Part shown: piece after piece, positions 10,740 through 23,026 of the stretch
Numbering within the stretch: the first letter of the stretch is position 1
Layout: every line of letters begins with the position of its first letter
Assembly: GCA_950295325.1 (NCBI GenBank)
Contig: OX485806.1
Location: 3,286,001 to 3,350,000, forward strand
Direction: 5' to 3'
Length of the DNA stretch: 64,000 bases
From: Polytrichum commune
Taxonomy: Eukaryota > Streptophyta > Polytrichopsida > Polytrichales > Polytrichaceae
Notes under the pieces: model-generated
The model's database searches: none
What the model was told of the DNA's origin: nothing
The model's input: the letters and a program-made list of their open reading frames with translations, nothing else
Made by a program: the position numbers and the translations under genes

Positions 10740-12530
10740 TATGGGCATAAGTTGCCGGTGAAAGTGACAATTATGCTCTTGCCTAGAGTTCATAAAAAAT
10801 TGATACTATTGACAAACATGTTGGACATCAAATTTGACATAATTGCATTGCCTTCGTATGTGCAAATATGACGACATTGTAGGTAGATAGTTTTTTTGAA
10901 ACATTTAAGTGTTGATGTGCCCAACCCAATAATGTTATAAAGGACATGTGCATGGTACTACAAACATGATTGTTTTTGAAGCAATGTTGTATGATTCCTT
11001 GTCATTTGCTAATCCTCACCAATCGCTTATGGTCAAAATATAACATACAAGGGTGGGTTCAACCCAAGGCCTTAGATTAGATTGCATGGGAACTCCGAGG
11101 GTAACATGTTGGAAAGAGCTAAATAGTGTGGGTGCCATTCCTAGAGCTTAATTTCCGGTGCACCCTACCACTTTGATCCGCCCAACCATAGTGGGTGTAT
11201 CCAAATGAAGAAGATATTTTTCAACCAAGCATGTGGGAACTTGGGGGTTTGCCCAAGTTAGGGAAGATAGGTGCAGTTGGCTTGTTTGTCTCTGTTCAAG
11301 GTGGCCACTTTTCAAAGGATGCAAAAAATCTTCCTAAACGCTTTAAATCTTGTGATCTTTGTTTCAGGATTACATAGGGAACATACCAACTGGAAGATGA
11401 AGCAACACCATATGTACATTGGTGACAACCTCAAATGCCATTTTTTTGGATGATAATGTTTACAAATTTGGCCTTAAATCATATATCTAGATGAGATTGG
11501 TTTAAGAGAATGCCCATGTTATGAATCATCCATATTTCCTATTTGATTCCGATTTCCCATGCCACAAATATCTTCGAATTCAACATCTCCTTGACATTGG
11601 GTCTAAACATCATAAAGCACAATCTATCAAATGAGGCACGCCTCCTCACTCTATATTGTAATCCCAAGGGAAATCAAGATATAATAAATAGTTAATTGTT
11701 GGGATTATCTTTTGACAATGAAATATTATGTTAAATTCTCATTGTTCCTTTACAAATACAAGGTTTTTGATGACATCAAAATTTTAAAATTACTACTGAA
11801 CCCCAAATAATATAATCAATGCCGAACCCACCATGACACTGCGATAGTTCACCAAAACTTCCCACAACTTTCGTCAATGAAACGTGTTGCCTATCTTGAA
11901 ATTTGGCCAATATCGACATATGATTGTACCATAGGCTCGCTCCTTACTTCTCACTCCTTATACCACCACTGGACAAGAGAGTCACTCTCGGCCAATCAAA
12001 TTTCAAAATTCCCTAAAATTCATCAATGGTGTACTTCTCCACCATAGCGCAACTTAAAGCGGCCCTAAACCTCAAAAACATCCAAATCGCTCACTTCAAA
12101 GTTTTTTAAGCATGCCAAAACAAATACCGTCAACGCTTATAGACAATGAATGACATATCGCATGTGATATAATTTTTCTAGGGTTGTACGCAAATTAGGG
12201 CAACCCTTCATAAACGATGGGTGTTTGTGACACCGAAACCCATAAACAACGTAGTACTACATATCATATGACAACTTCGGTAAGCATTTAAGAAGTCTTG
12301 CACCCACATCAAGGTTAAGGGGTCGCCGTGCAGCTCTAACTTATGCCAAATAGCCACCTTGCATTACATACACGTTGCAAGCCAAAGGGAATCTGCTCCC
12401 CACTAACCAAACCCCCCAAAAACCCTCTTAAAAAACAAAACCCAAAAAACTATTTAGAAAAAAAACGTGTCCATTTTTAGACCACATGCCTATTGTGCAT
12501 GTTGAGAGACTTGATGAGTGCGTCAAAGTC
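10740..12530. other. Gene-poor stretch
   Basis: AT-rich with only short frames, none with recognisable domains. No RNA gene, terminal repeat or tandem array was recognised. Confidence 0.5.
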
Positions 12531-12539
12531 CCAAGCTTA

Positions 12540-13034
12540 CGGCCACACTTCACACACTTGACGGAGAGGCCGTGACCAATAGGACACTTCAAGCACTCTC
12601 ATTGGTGGAAAATGTGGAGCCGGTCCAAGTTCGCTTCACACTATGCTCGAGGGACCAACGGAGTATGTGAATGCAAGATGCATGTAAAGTCTACATGGCA
12701 TTGAATGGATCATGTTTCATGGTCACTTGGAGTATTTTCAAAAACCATGTCTTGGAGGTAGGCCTAACACAAAACCGGGAGAGCATGGCATTCTGAATGT
12801 TCACAACCGTTGGTTTATTTTATTTTATCATGTGTGAGGACCCGCATGAATAGAAATTCATTGAAATAGCATTTGGTTGAGGGCCCGGTCACATATGACT
12901 TCACACTACACTTGAGGGTCCATGACCACACTGCATGATTTTGGAGGTGGTCTTGGGACGGTCTTTGAACACTTTCTTTTGGGCTCTCACAATTTCGTGG
13001 TCACGGCTCTTGGCTTGTGTGTGAAGTGGCCCTT
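12540..13034. mobile_element. Inverted-repeat element of about 495 bp
   Basis: The left arm GGCCACACTTCACACACTTG, followed by a GAGGCCGTGACCA block, is mirrored at 13001-13034 (GTGGTCACGGCTC, then TTGTGTGTGAAGTGGCC). Further internal copies of the TCACACTA...GAGGGACC motif lie at about 12630-12657 and 12898-12935. No transposase; target duplication not resolved. Confidence 0.55.
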
Positions 13035-13331
13035 ACCTCTTCTCTTTCATTTTCTTATTCTCGTTCTTGATGGAATACATCCACCCACACATTCACCCAT
13101 CATGGATGTAACCCATTCATCCAACCTCACATTCATCGTAACAATTTAGGCCACCAGAGCCAACTTGAATTATTAGCTCTGTAGGAGTCTTCAGTTTTGC
13201 AGCAAAAATCTGGCTATGGAACATGACACAGATCAAGTGGTGCACATTCATAGACCTCGATTTATTTATTTCTTTGATATCTTTAAACTTATATGTATGT
13301 TTTGATTGTTTGTGATTGAGATCTTGGTACA

Positions 13332-13866
13332 ACCGTTTATGGCATTGAGTGTCACCTACACTATTTGCGAAGAGCCTAAACTTGATGCCTAGAAGTCTCA
13401 AAGCGTCATGTCCTCTAATTGTCAATATGATACTATCACCAACATAGGCAACTGCTTTTAAGTGCAAATATACTTACATCTCAACAATTAGCATAGCACA
13501 TTGGATACTTGAGATGATAGTTTTGTGTTTTAGTATGCAAGGGGGAGATATTAGTGAACATACTAATGGCAAGTGTCATGTGTTTACATTTTAGTATGCA
13601 AGAGGAAGATATTCTTGAGCACATTAATGCCAAGTGTCATTTCTGTACACTTTAGTCAACTTGTAGACCACTATATAACATAGGCATACACCTCATAACA
13701 CTAATAAAATAAACTCATGCTAAGATATCAGTAAGTGCACTTGAACACCAAGTGTCATGAGGTGACACTTACGGTGAAGTTGTTGATCATTAGTCTTACT
13801 TAGTATACACCTCAAAATAGGGGGATCGACACCATTGTGCATGTGACACTAAGTACCACACACGGT
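13332..13866. mobile_element. MITE, ACCGTTTATGG family (copy 3)
   Basis: The ends ACCGTTTATGGCATTGAGTG and GACACTAAGTACCACACACG (then GT) are inverted repeats. The interior shares phrases with the copies at 5419-6708 and 34166-34641, including TGCCAAGTGTCAT and GACCACTATATAACATAGGC. 535 bp, non-coding. Confidence 0.75.
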
Positions 13867-13869
13867 GCA

Positions 13870-15130
13870 ATGAGATTCAAAAGCTTGGATAGAAATATTC
13901 TTCCCCATTTTGTGCATGTGTGTGATTAAGGATGCTGTGAATTTGTGTGTTTCTTTCTGAGGTCATTTTGTTATTTTTTTATTTAGGTCAAGTAGACCTA
14001 AATTTTGGTTGATGCAGAGAATGAGACCTAGTCTTACAGCAGAACCTAATTGCCTGATAGAAATCAAGTTTGCTATGTTGATGTCTGTGTTCACCACTTT
14101 CATGGGTGCTCAGAGTTTCAGTTTTAGGGTACTATTTGAAGCTGTAATTGCAAGTAGGGGGGTAAGCCAAAGCTTTCTTTTACCTCTTTTCTTTCTCTTT
14201 TGAAACTCAATATTCATTTCTCATCAGGACCGAACATGGGCTGTGAAATCATCTTCGTGACCATCGAAACCCAGAGAATAGGAGTCTCGGTTTCTAGGTT
14301 TGAGACTTTGAGTCATTGTGCCGTTCAGTCATTTCATTGCTTCTAATGGCATACTTTGATGTCGACCTCAAAGGCATGTTGTAGTTTACCGATCACAGAT
14401 TTCCTTTTGTGAATACTTTCTCAACCTAAGAAAGGGGTCTCAAGTAAGCGCAAATTCAATTACAAACAAGCTTTCGGTCTTTGAGTGTGGTGTAACTTAG
14501 AACAACTCCACCTGAGCAATAGAAGAGCGCGAATATTGATATTGATCACAAATATGTCATCACTGTGCAGAGATATGCGTGCAAAAATTCTGGTTGCTAA
14601 CCTAGCATTTCTTGGGGCTACCCCGAGGATCGCAGAGACATCTAGAGGCGGCTTTAAATGATTGTGCACATGCAGGCAGTGAGCATTAAAAATTATCACT
14701 GGATTTTTTGGGTCTAGTGGAGGCCGGAATTCGATACCGAGTCTGTCCCAATTGAGCAGGAAAAAACCAAGACTGGCGCTGCAGACAGACACCTCACAGG
14801 CAACGGCCTTGAAGATCGATTCAGGATCAATCAATGGAGCTCACTCAGACACTGGAGAGAAGCCGGATCTGAAGTCATGCTTTGTGGATACAATTCACAA
14901 ATGTTGTCTCATGGTAATAATTGCCTTACTTTAAAAAATTCAATTTCATTTTGCTATATGTAATCCTTGAAGCACTGAACCTGTTACATTGTCAGAATGA
15001 GGATATTGATTCAAGCTTCAGGCAGGTTAGGTGACCTGTTTCATACACCGTTACATATTGCTTTCTTACTTGTGTTCCATAACCAGGAGAATATCATGCA
15101 ATAGTGAGTGAAGTGAACCAAGTGCTCCAG
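13870..15130. other. Possible exon-like stretch, not resolved
   Basis: Less AT-rich than its surroundings. Open frames exist on both strands (plus 14009-14203 and 14752-14934; minus 14460-14834), but none shows a recognisable domain. Splice-site-like signals do not join them into one credible protein. It may be a decayed gene or transposon body. Confidence 0.25.
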
Positions 15131-15139
15131 GGAGATTTT

Positions 15140-15350
15140 GCAAAAAAATGGTTGAGATTCAAGTGTTTCCAAGTCCAACCAGTTACAAGTTGATATGTTT
15201 CGGTTTTCTCTTTACTAATTGAAGGTATATTCTATAGATTCCTTATAAACTGATGGGCGATTTGCTTCCAGTCTTGAACTTGAACCGATTATTTCTCAAA
15301 CCCAACCGGCTCATCTGTAACCAGCAGTTAGAATTTTCAGTGATTCATGC
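15140..15350 (+). repeat. Dispersed repeat R2, copy 1
   Basis: Contains GTGTTTCCAAGTCCAACCAG, a TATTCTATAGATTCC block, CTTGAACTTGAACCG and an ACCGGCTCATCTGTAACCAG block. The same order is seen at 15835-16000 and, inverted, at 33700-33920. Non-coding. Confidence 0.65.
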
Positions 15351-15834
15351 ATGGGAACATAGTTAACTTATTCTTTGATGCAGATGCTTGTTATATACTT
15401 CAAGAACGGATTCGACTTTTCACCAATCGGTGGAGCTGCCATGAAGGATTTGCGGCTCGTTTTCCAATAAATCTCACCAAGGATCTGGATGTAAGTATAT
15501 GACCAGATTCTACCAGGAATACAGGTAAGCTACAAAGTCCGCATCTCAAAAAGTAGGCTTCTAATTAAATCGTAAGTGTTAACAATTACGTTATGTTTTG
15601 ACTTTAAACATCATAGTTATTTATGACTCTGAGTCATCTGTGCATGAGTGTAATTGCTTGCTAGGTCAGTTAAACAATATGTAGGTGAAAGACCAGACAC
15701 AATCCGCCTACTTACACGGAACATCTGATATAGCCCTCGCTAGGTATATTATCATTGACGCACATGAATTGTCTCACAATCACTGGCTGGCAACTAGAGG
15801 GAGACACTGTCCGGATAGATTTTTGGACATAATC

Positions 15835-16000
15835 GGGCAAATTCCTAGTGTTTCCAAGTCCATCTGGTTACACGTTGTCATCTGTCGGTTTTTCTTTACT
15901 GATTTGAGGTATGTTCCATAGATTCCTCTAAAATGATCGATAATTTTCCTCATCTCTTGAACTTCAAACGGTTGATCTGTAACTAGCATACGGTTCTCCC
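15835..16000 (+). repeat. Dispersed repeat R2, copy 2
   Basis: Same order of blocks as copy 1: GTGTTTCCAAGTCCATCTGG, TGTTCCATAGATTCC, CTTGAACTTCAAACGG and TTGATCTGTAACTAGC. It lies about 690 bp downstream in the same orientation. Confidence 0.65.
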
Positions 16001-16009
16001 CATTCATCG

Positions 16010-16232
16010 GAGAGGGAATTATCACATATGAGCGTACCTTTCATTCATCAATCGCAACAACCCTGAAATAGGTATGCATTAGTATGCAACCTGAAGATTA
16101 GTCGATACAGATTATTTGACGCTCGAATTAGCTTTAAAGACCTTAAATTAGTCTACTTGAGGTCATCTGAGGGGTCAAGATTTTATGTTGGATGGATGAG
16201 AGGTACGCTCATATACGATAACTCCCTCTTTC
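16010..16232. mobile_element. Inverted-repeat MITE of about 220 bp
   Basis: Left AGAGGGAATTATCACATATG then AGCGTACC; right GGTACGCTCATATACGATAA then CTCCCTCT, forming imperfect terminal inverted repeats of about 30 bp. A partial relative of the right arm lies near 25945-26000. Target duplication not resolved. Confidence 0.6.
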
Positions 16233-16779
16233 TCTCCCAACTAGACACTTGGTGTTGTATGATGACAAGTTATGAAGATCACTCTAAATAACATGGCACA
16301 CCAATTTTAATGCCACACTATCAATCAGATGTTTAATGCAGTAACTATGAGTACCTGCCAACAATTATTCAAGTGCACACCTGTGGATCGTGGACATGTG
16401 CTTTTGGTTTTTTGTTGGTTGTTTTGAACCAGAATGGCAAGGAGGAACTGTCAAATTTGCTGATCATTAAGGTATGTGGGTGTTGATCGGTTCATATTTC
16501 ATGTTCTCCAACTCCTTCCCATCAGATTTACACGACGAAACTTGTGTTGCATTAGCAAAACTAATCATGAAGCCTCAACAAAAATCGGACCCCTCTTATC
16601 AGGTTATGGTTAACATTGTTCGTCGATTTCTCAATAATTGAATACACAAGTCCTCTCAGTTGTGTTCACGATTGAGTGTGGGGTAGTTGATAGAATTTGT
16701 TGGCATAATCCATTCTCTTCAGACACTTGGACCTTTATGTTGTTTGTTCTTCGATCCTTACCAAACCACACAATACGGG

Positions 16780-17560
16780 TGTCCAATTAAGATAAGTGAC
16801 CGAATACCACCCACATAATTAAGACTTCTTGATTACATGAAGAGGAGATACATGATTCCAAGTGTTCTAAGAATCGTGTTTTGGGTGCACCTGAGACGGA
16901 TATCTAGCAATGAGAGCATTGAAAGCATTGAATTCTTGGACGATAAGTGTTATTAACGTATAAGGGTCTTCAATGGTCACTCTTCTTTACCAAACACCTC
17001 TGTTTGATTGGTAAGTATATGGCAAGGCTTGTTGTGAAGAATGGACACCAAAAAACCATGAGTGGACTATGTGCAGAAAATATATTAAGCATCATAGGTT
17101 CAATAGTGAACACAACTGAGACGGTATATTTGATCATCGCAAGGGAATAAGAATCTTCAATCTGGACTCATATAGCTTTTGCATCTCGGCTCCGATTCTG
17201 AAACTTCAAATGACTATCTTTGTGATTGCAATCGTTGAATGGACAAGACGATTCCCAAGCTGATCCAACAATTATCCACTTCGTATAAAGAAATGATTCT
17301 GGGTTAATGCTGTATCACAAACAGTTCCGAAGGCTTAGAAATAGGTAAGTAAAGTATGTGGTCACTCTTCTTAATTAGGCATTCTATATATTTGGATGGT
17401 AGGTACATTGCAAGGCTTGCGCTTAAGGACGGACACCAAAAAGACATGTGTTGCAATAAGATTGAACTATGGGTCAAAAAATATAAGACACCCACTCCAA
17501 ATTCAGTTGTTTACAAAAATGGAATGCTTGTAAGAGATTGAGAATTCTTCCTTTGGTCCC
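16780..17560 (+). repeat. Two tandem, diverged R1 copies
   Basis: Copy 1 (about 16780-17165) and copy 2 (about 17340-17560) both contain the ATGGACACCAAAAA..CATG block and the following AGAATCTTC/AGAATTCTTC block seen in other R1 copies. Short frames that span them are repeat-derived. Confidence 0.55.
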
Positions 17561-17906
17561 AGATAACTTTGCATGTCAGTTCTCCAATTCCAAAACTCAA
17601 AACAATAATCTCATTGATTTGCAATTTCTAACCTGATGAGTGAACTCCCAATACAATCTGAAGCCATAAATTGGCTGTGGAGTTAGAACTGCACACAATG
17701 GGGTACCATACCTTGAAGGATACAATTCGATTTGCCAAATGATCCAAATTGAACTTAACGTGTAGTGTGAATGTAATGTAAGAGTATTGCGGAGCACTGC
17801 ATTAAAATGGAACATTTAGATTATACACTGTAGAGGGGTCTATATTTTGACAAAAAAATAATTTAGTTCACTTCAGATGCCACCATGTGTCAATATCGAG
17901 AAGTAA

Positions 17907-18229
17907 CACTAGTAGAAAACATGCCAAAAAGAACCGCAACCGAAATCGGTTGTGGTCATTTTGACCAGCCTGATCTGCAATCGCTAAATGACTGCAGATT
18001 ATTTTTTTGGTTTATCGCCTAACATTTTAGGAATGTGGGGGCGTGTAATATACCATTGGAAAGGTCTTGAAAACTCCTTCCCAATGGTATATTACAGGCC
18101 CCCAATTTTTTTTTGAAATTTCAGTCCCAAAATAAATATGTAGTTGTTTAGCGACTACGGATCGGGTTGGTCAAAAGTACTGCAGCTGATTTTGGCTGCG
18201 GTTTTTTGGGGCATAGTTTTCTCCTAGTG
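17907..18229. mobile_element. 323-bp CACTA-type MITE, TSD TAA
   Basis: Starts CACTAGTAGAAAACATGCC and ends GGGGCATAGTTTTCTCCTAG followed by TG. It is flanked by TAA at 17904-17906 and 18230-18232. The inverted termini extend inward (AACCGCAACCGAAATCGG against TTTTGGCTGCGG). The centre is also palindromic (AATATACCATTGGAAAGG against CCAATGGTATATTACAGG). No transposase; a foldback non-autonomous CACTA element. Confidence 0.9.
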
Positions 18230-18239
18230 TAAAGACAAA

Positions 18240-18870
18240 ATAGAGCGCCCTCTATGGTATGGAAAAAGAACATTTGGGAATTACAACCGTGGAGACAAAG
18301 TCCACTGTATTATCACATGTCATGCAAGTTATAGAGACCATGGGAGTGAATAAATTGTATGAAGTACAATTTAATCATCATAATTGTATTGAAATTACAA
18401 ACACAATACCACAAGTGATAAACATGTTCAACACAAATTGATTCTAAATCTTAGCAAAGTGTTAGTTGTCACATTTCTATCGATGAGAATCTCTATAAAC
18501 CCAATGTGTCACCTCAAAAAACTAGCAATTTGGCACCAAAGTGCCGAAGCTGCTTATGACCTTAGTATACAACAAGTAAGATAATTTGTACCTTCAACTA
18601 TCTACAACATGGAAATTATGGCATAGTCAATACTTCTCAAATCAATTTAGCCTTTTTCTACTTTCTTGCCACACAGCATGTCATTTTCAAACTCACTCAT
18701 GATTGCCCTTACTGGCCAATATATAATGCTTCATTGCACCAACCAAGAAGAAGAAGAAAAAGAAAAAGAAAAATCCTCTCTAGTGAGCCAAAAACATTTT
18801 AGTGGCATTCATTTTTCATGTTCATTCCATATCTGGAACAATATGGGCACAAATTTTCTTTACTACATCA
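18240..18870. other. Gene-poor stretch
   Basis: No gene. Two short plus-strand frames (18259-18441 and 18666-18887) have no recognisable domain; the second contains a low-complexity GAAGAA/GAAAAA run. Confidence 0.5.
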
Positions 18871-18879
18871 CAATAGGGT

Positions 18880-20212
18880 TTGTTTAACCCTCGCCATACT
18901 CACATAGATATGCATCAATACACAACAATACCTACTCATTGAAACTAGATCTACATGAACTCCTCTTCCTACCCCTAATGTCGCCACAAGCAAAACCTTC
19001 TCCGAAGTCGTTCCATCAAACTGCACCACCAAGCTTGCCCTGCCGCTAAGTGCCAACCCCATAATCTCATCAAAATCCCCAACACCAACCATCAAACCAA
19101 TGTGCATCCTCTCAAACTGTAAAGAAGTTTCCCAAGCTATTTAACAATATTCCTTACACTCACTACAAGGTACACTGCCCCCAACCGCTCTTACGCCTAA
19201 CCTTAACTAAATAACAAATCCAAATCATCCCAATGGTGCCACATCGAATTCCAAAAGGAAGCCCACCTCCTACAACCGCATCCTACACAAACCACCACCA
19301 AGATCAAAAACACCGGCCCATACACAACAAAATAATCCCGCATCTCAAACAAAAAAAATCATAACAATCACATCAAATAGAAGGAAAACACCATACTACA
19401 TACAAACAAAACCAACCCCACAACCCAATACACTAGCCTCTTCACTCCTACTAGAAAAACACCCTCACACCTTGTCGAGACACCATTTTCCATCCCACAC
19501 CTACAAACCACCTTACAACACAACAAGGCATCCCTTAACACCAAAAACGCCCAAATAAATAACAACAAATCGGCACAAACACAACACACACACAACCTAA
19601 ATCCCTCACTAGCACCAAAGCCACCACCTAGCCGATACAAATTGTTATTCCTTCCACCCACACACCGCCACCCTCAATCACATATGAATATCAACAAACC
19701 CAACAACTATCAACAACTAAAACAATTTCATACTAGGAAAAAAAAAACTCGTGTACACTCCCTCCATCATTCTCTAGAACTATATATGACACATGCCTCC
19801 AAAATCTATCCAAAGGCAAATTTCCTAGACCAAATAGTATCTCCAACGATATCTTAAAAGCCATACTAGGCAACTTCCATGTCATGATGTACCTATTTTT
19901 CCTATAATGCTACCACCAGAAAGCAATACCTAACGAATGGAAACATAGCATCACCATACTCCTCCATAAATCACCATCGCCATACATCACCATCATTGTG
20001 CTCTAGATCACCAACCACTAGATCCCTATACATACTAAAAAACACTTCAACATCCATATAGAATCCATAGACACCAAATTTCCTCTTAACAATTCCTCGT
20101 TGTTGGAAGACTAGTACAAAAGCCCATTTTACCCCACTTTCACCCCACAACAAAGGTCCAATACGGAGAATTTTCTTGAAAAATGCTCTTCCTTCAACAT
20201 TACCACCCTACC
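18880..20212 (+). pseudogene. Degenerate LINE reverse transcriptase, 5' part (family L1a)
   Basis: A C/A-rich, decayed coding stretch with many stops and frameshifts. About 19829-20035 reads PRPNSISNDILKAILGNF, then Y-L-F-F-L, then IPNEWKHSITILLHK. This is the N-terminal part of a non-LTR reverse transcriptase finger/palm, where P-G-x-D-x-I-x-x-x-x-L-K and W-K-x-x-x-x-x-x-L-x-K are conserved. The frame breaks at the TIR element inserted at 20213. The element can no longer move. Confidence 0.65.
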
Positions 20213-20801
20213 GGGCGCAAACATGGCCAAGTACACAATTCCATTACCATGCATAGGTTTAAGTGGAAGTGATTCAAAACTATATACTAACTTTAAATTT
20301 TGTGAAAGAAAAACATAGTGATCTAAAAAGCCAAGCAATTTATGATGAAAAAACAATTTCAAGAAAATCCTACATAGTTTAGAACATGGTGCAAGTAGTG
20401 TGCAAGTAGGTATATTGAACATGTAATTATCTAAAATTTGTCTAAACTATGAGAAAATACATTAAATTATTATTTTTTGTAAGGATTTTGTAATGATGCA
20501 CTCAATTTTATAACGAATTCAAGGAATATGAAAAAAAAATCAACTTCAAAATATTTAAGGTCATGAAATCTACATCAAAAACCATATTTAGCTATTACCT
20601 TCTAAGCAATATTTTTAATGATAAGTTTTGAGATATAATCGTGATAATCTAGATTTGAGTACCTAACACACCAATAGAAGTGCCATGAAAAAATTCCAAT
20701 TTAAACAAGACTTTGTTACTACTTTTAAGCACTTGACCAAAAATATTATGGTTTTAGTATACCGGAGCATTTTTCCCGTATACTTGATCGTGCTTGCTCC
20801 C
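20213..20801. mobile_element. 589-bp TIR element, 4-bp target duplication TACC (copy 2)
   Basis: Left end GGGCGCAAACATGGCCAAGT; right end, as reverse complement, GGGAGCAAGCACGATCAAGT. TACC lies on both sides (20209-20212 and 20802-20805). The interior aligns by eye with 4104-4693, sharing ATGGTGCAAGTAGTGTGCAA and GAATTCAAGGAATATGAAAA. It is inserted in the LINE. Confidence 0.8.
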
Positions 20802-20805
20802 TACC

Positions 20806-21055
20806 CCAAATCCTAGATCGTACCAACACATGCATACTCACCATTAACAAATTCCAAGGTAAATACCATACCAAATCTAGAATATTGAAAATTGCACTTT
20901 TATAAGCCACTATTGTCTTCCCACCAAACACATACCACACACCACCCCCACCACCTCCCACAACCCCAAACTCTACCCCGCACCCAAGACATAACACAAT
21001 CATGCAACCCTTAGGCACCCCCATCTTATACAACTTTAGCTTTGAACCCACATAC

Positions 21056-21092
<37 letters not shown>

Positions 21093-22190
21093 GCGAAGCC
21101 AAGCAACATACACAAAAATGTCATTGCCATTGGCAAACCCCACACACCAACCATTGCAAATGGATCACACAAACATAACTCTTAAACCTTGACACCAACC
21201 TCTATGAACACAACCTACCACTTGTCACAAAACTCACACAAAAAACCAAACATAAAAGAACAAATTAACTCAACAACCTAAAATCACAATAATCACGCGA
21301 TTGACGAAATGTTCGCCCCAACCTCGACATTCCATACCTTACCCTCCATACTCAAAACATCATGGCCACATCACCCACAATATAAGTACACCCCCCCCCC
21401 CCAATGGACCAAATACACAACAACATGGGAAGCTACCAAACCACTATACCACTTGAAAGATTAGCATGGCTATGGGAAAGATACTCACTCTATATACCCA
21501 TCGAGAACCACAACCTCTCCCCACCCATAAAAAACTTTGCCACGGAAGTTCTCCTCCTCATTAACCAATACATCAAACCACTTCCAAGACAAGAACCACC
21601 CAGCACCCCCTTCATCCATAACCACCACACACGTCCGTCATCAATTCTAGATAAACTCTTGCAAACCTTCCAAATCACATACTCATATTTCTCCAGTTGA
21701 CTCACATGTCCCATGCAATTATCACATTACCACTCCCCATACGATAGAGATGTAATCTTTGGCTCACTGGGCCCAACCTTCTCCACTTAATGGAAAGGAT
21801 GTCGGTACGCCCATATAACAACCCTAGACTTACTCCTAAAATTTATCAATTGGGCAAGACTAGCTGCTACATTACTCCAATTACAATGCTGCTATAATTA
21901 TTACCATCACACACAATGATTGGACAAACAATCCAACCAACCTGCTTCAACAACCACATGTAACTCCTACACTTACCATCCACCCCTCACTTTACAATAA
22001 ACCAAAACACTGCCCTTCCCTACATACTATAACAACAAAGAACCCCTACTCATCTCCATTATAATACTCTCTCACACACCCACCACACCACAAATGCCCA
22101 CCTTCCTCCAACAACTCCCTACAACACTCCTCCCCACTTGCACCACCTGATCATTGTGTGGATCCCACCACATACACGCATTAATTACCT
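20806..22190 (+). pseudogene. Degenerate LINE, C-terminal part (family L1a)
   Basis: Continuation of the C/A-rich coding relic after the inserted element. 21404-21700 remains open for 98 codons and includes GSYQTTIPLERLAWLWERY. Shortly after it, out of frame with later parts, comes FGSLGPTFST. The sequence then decays through stops to about 22190. I read this as the region downstream of the reverse transcriptase of the same LINE. That link rests on composition, orientation and adjacency. Confidence 0.5.
21057..21091 (+). repeat. 35-bp A-run
   Basis: An uninterrupted run of about 35 A inside the LINE relic. It could be the poly(A) tail of another retrocopy inserted here, but no clear target duplication was found around it. 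Confidence 0.7.
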
Positions 22191-22302
22191 CTATTATATG
22201 ACAGATTGGGCCTTAAAATGTCATATTATGATTGTCATAGTTGTAATATTGGGGTAAATTAACACAAGAAAATTTGATCAATGGGAAATGTGTCGTATAA
22301 TC

Positions 22303-22332
22303 GAGGTGCCGTATTATCAGGGTTAGATTGTA
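22303..22332 (-). mobile_element. Orphan end of a pogo-like element
   Basis: On the minus strand, after a TA (22331-22332), the sequence reads CAATCTAACCCTGATAATAC then GGCACCTCGATTATACGACA. This closely resembles the terminus at 62992 (CAGTCTAACCTTGATAATGT) and the CAGT-start, TA-target ends of pogo/Tigger-type elements. The opposite end was not found; probably a truncated non-autonomous copy. Confidence 0.5.
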
Positions 22333-22640
22333 GCTCAGTTACGTTATTTTTTTTTATTGGAGATGCCTACTCTAAACCTATTAGACACTTACATGTTTAT
22401 GAGAGTCTCAAGTGCTCAAAGTGTCCTTTAAGAAACAACTCTCCCTTATTGTGAGGATGTATTGTGACAAATTTTGACAAAACCTGAAATGAGCCTAAAG
22501 AATAGCTTGTGAAATTGAATAACAATGAGAACTCCATAACAAAATGACTAAAGTATTTGAGAATGGCATGAAGATGGATATGATGTCCCAAGTCAATGTG
22601 CGTTCTTTGACTACCTTTCATATCTTATTGGCTGAATTTA

Positions 22641-22970
22641 GGGCCGGTTTACACTACGGTGGAGAAGTCCACCGGTCATGAAAAAAAGGGTGTTTCTCAA
22701 TTGTGATTGGTCGAAAATGCAACTCTTGACCGGTGGGTGTTTACACTAGGTGAAGGAAACAATGGTGGTGAACTTTTCTCATGGATGATAAAATGACATG
22801 GCCGCCTACATGGCGGCACTTTTTGGAGTTGGGCTTCTCCGGAGAAGGAGTTTCTTGTCCGGCCTCAAGAGGCCGGAGAAGCCCAACTCAATAAAAAATT
22901 AATTTTCAAAAACAAATCTGGACCGTAGATTTCAGATATGTTTTTTTTCAAAACCTAAGGTGTTGGCAAG

Positions 22971-23026
<56 letters not shown>

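Noticed and set aside
14460-14834. 124-codon minus-strand frame as a gene
   Set aside because: No domain or plausible start context, and overlapping frames on the other strand. The amino-acid pattern looks like translated repeat sequence.
21404-21700. 98-codon frame as an independent gene
   Set aside because: It is bounded by stop-rich sequence of the same C/A-rich composition and orientation, so it is best read as part of the decayed LINE.
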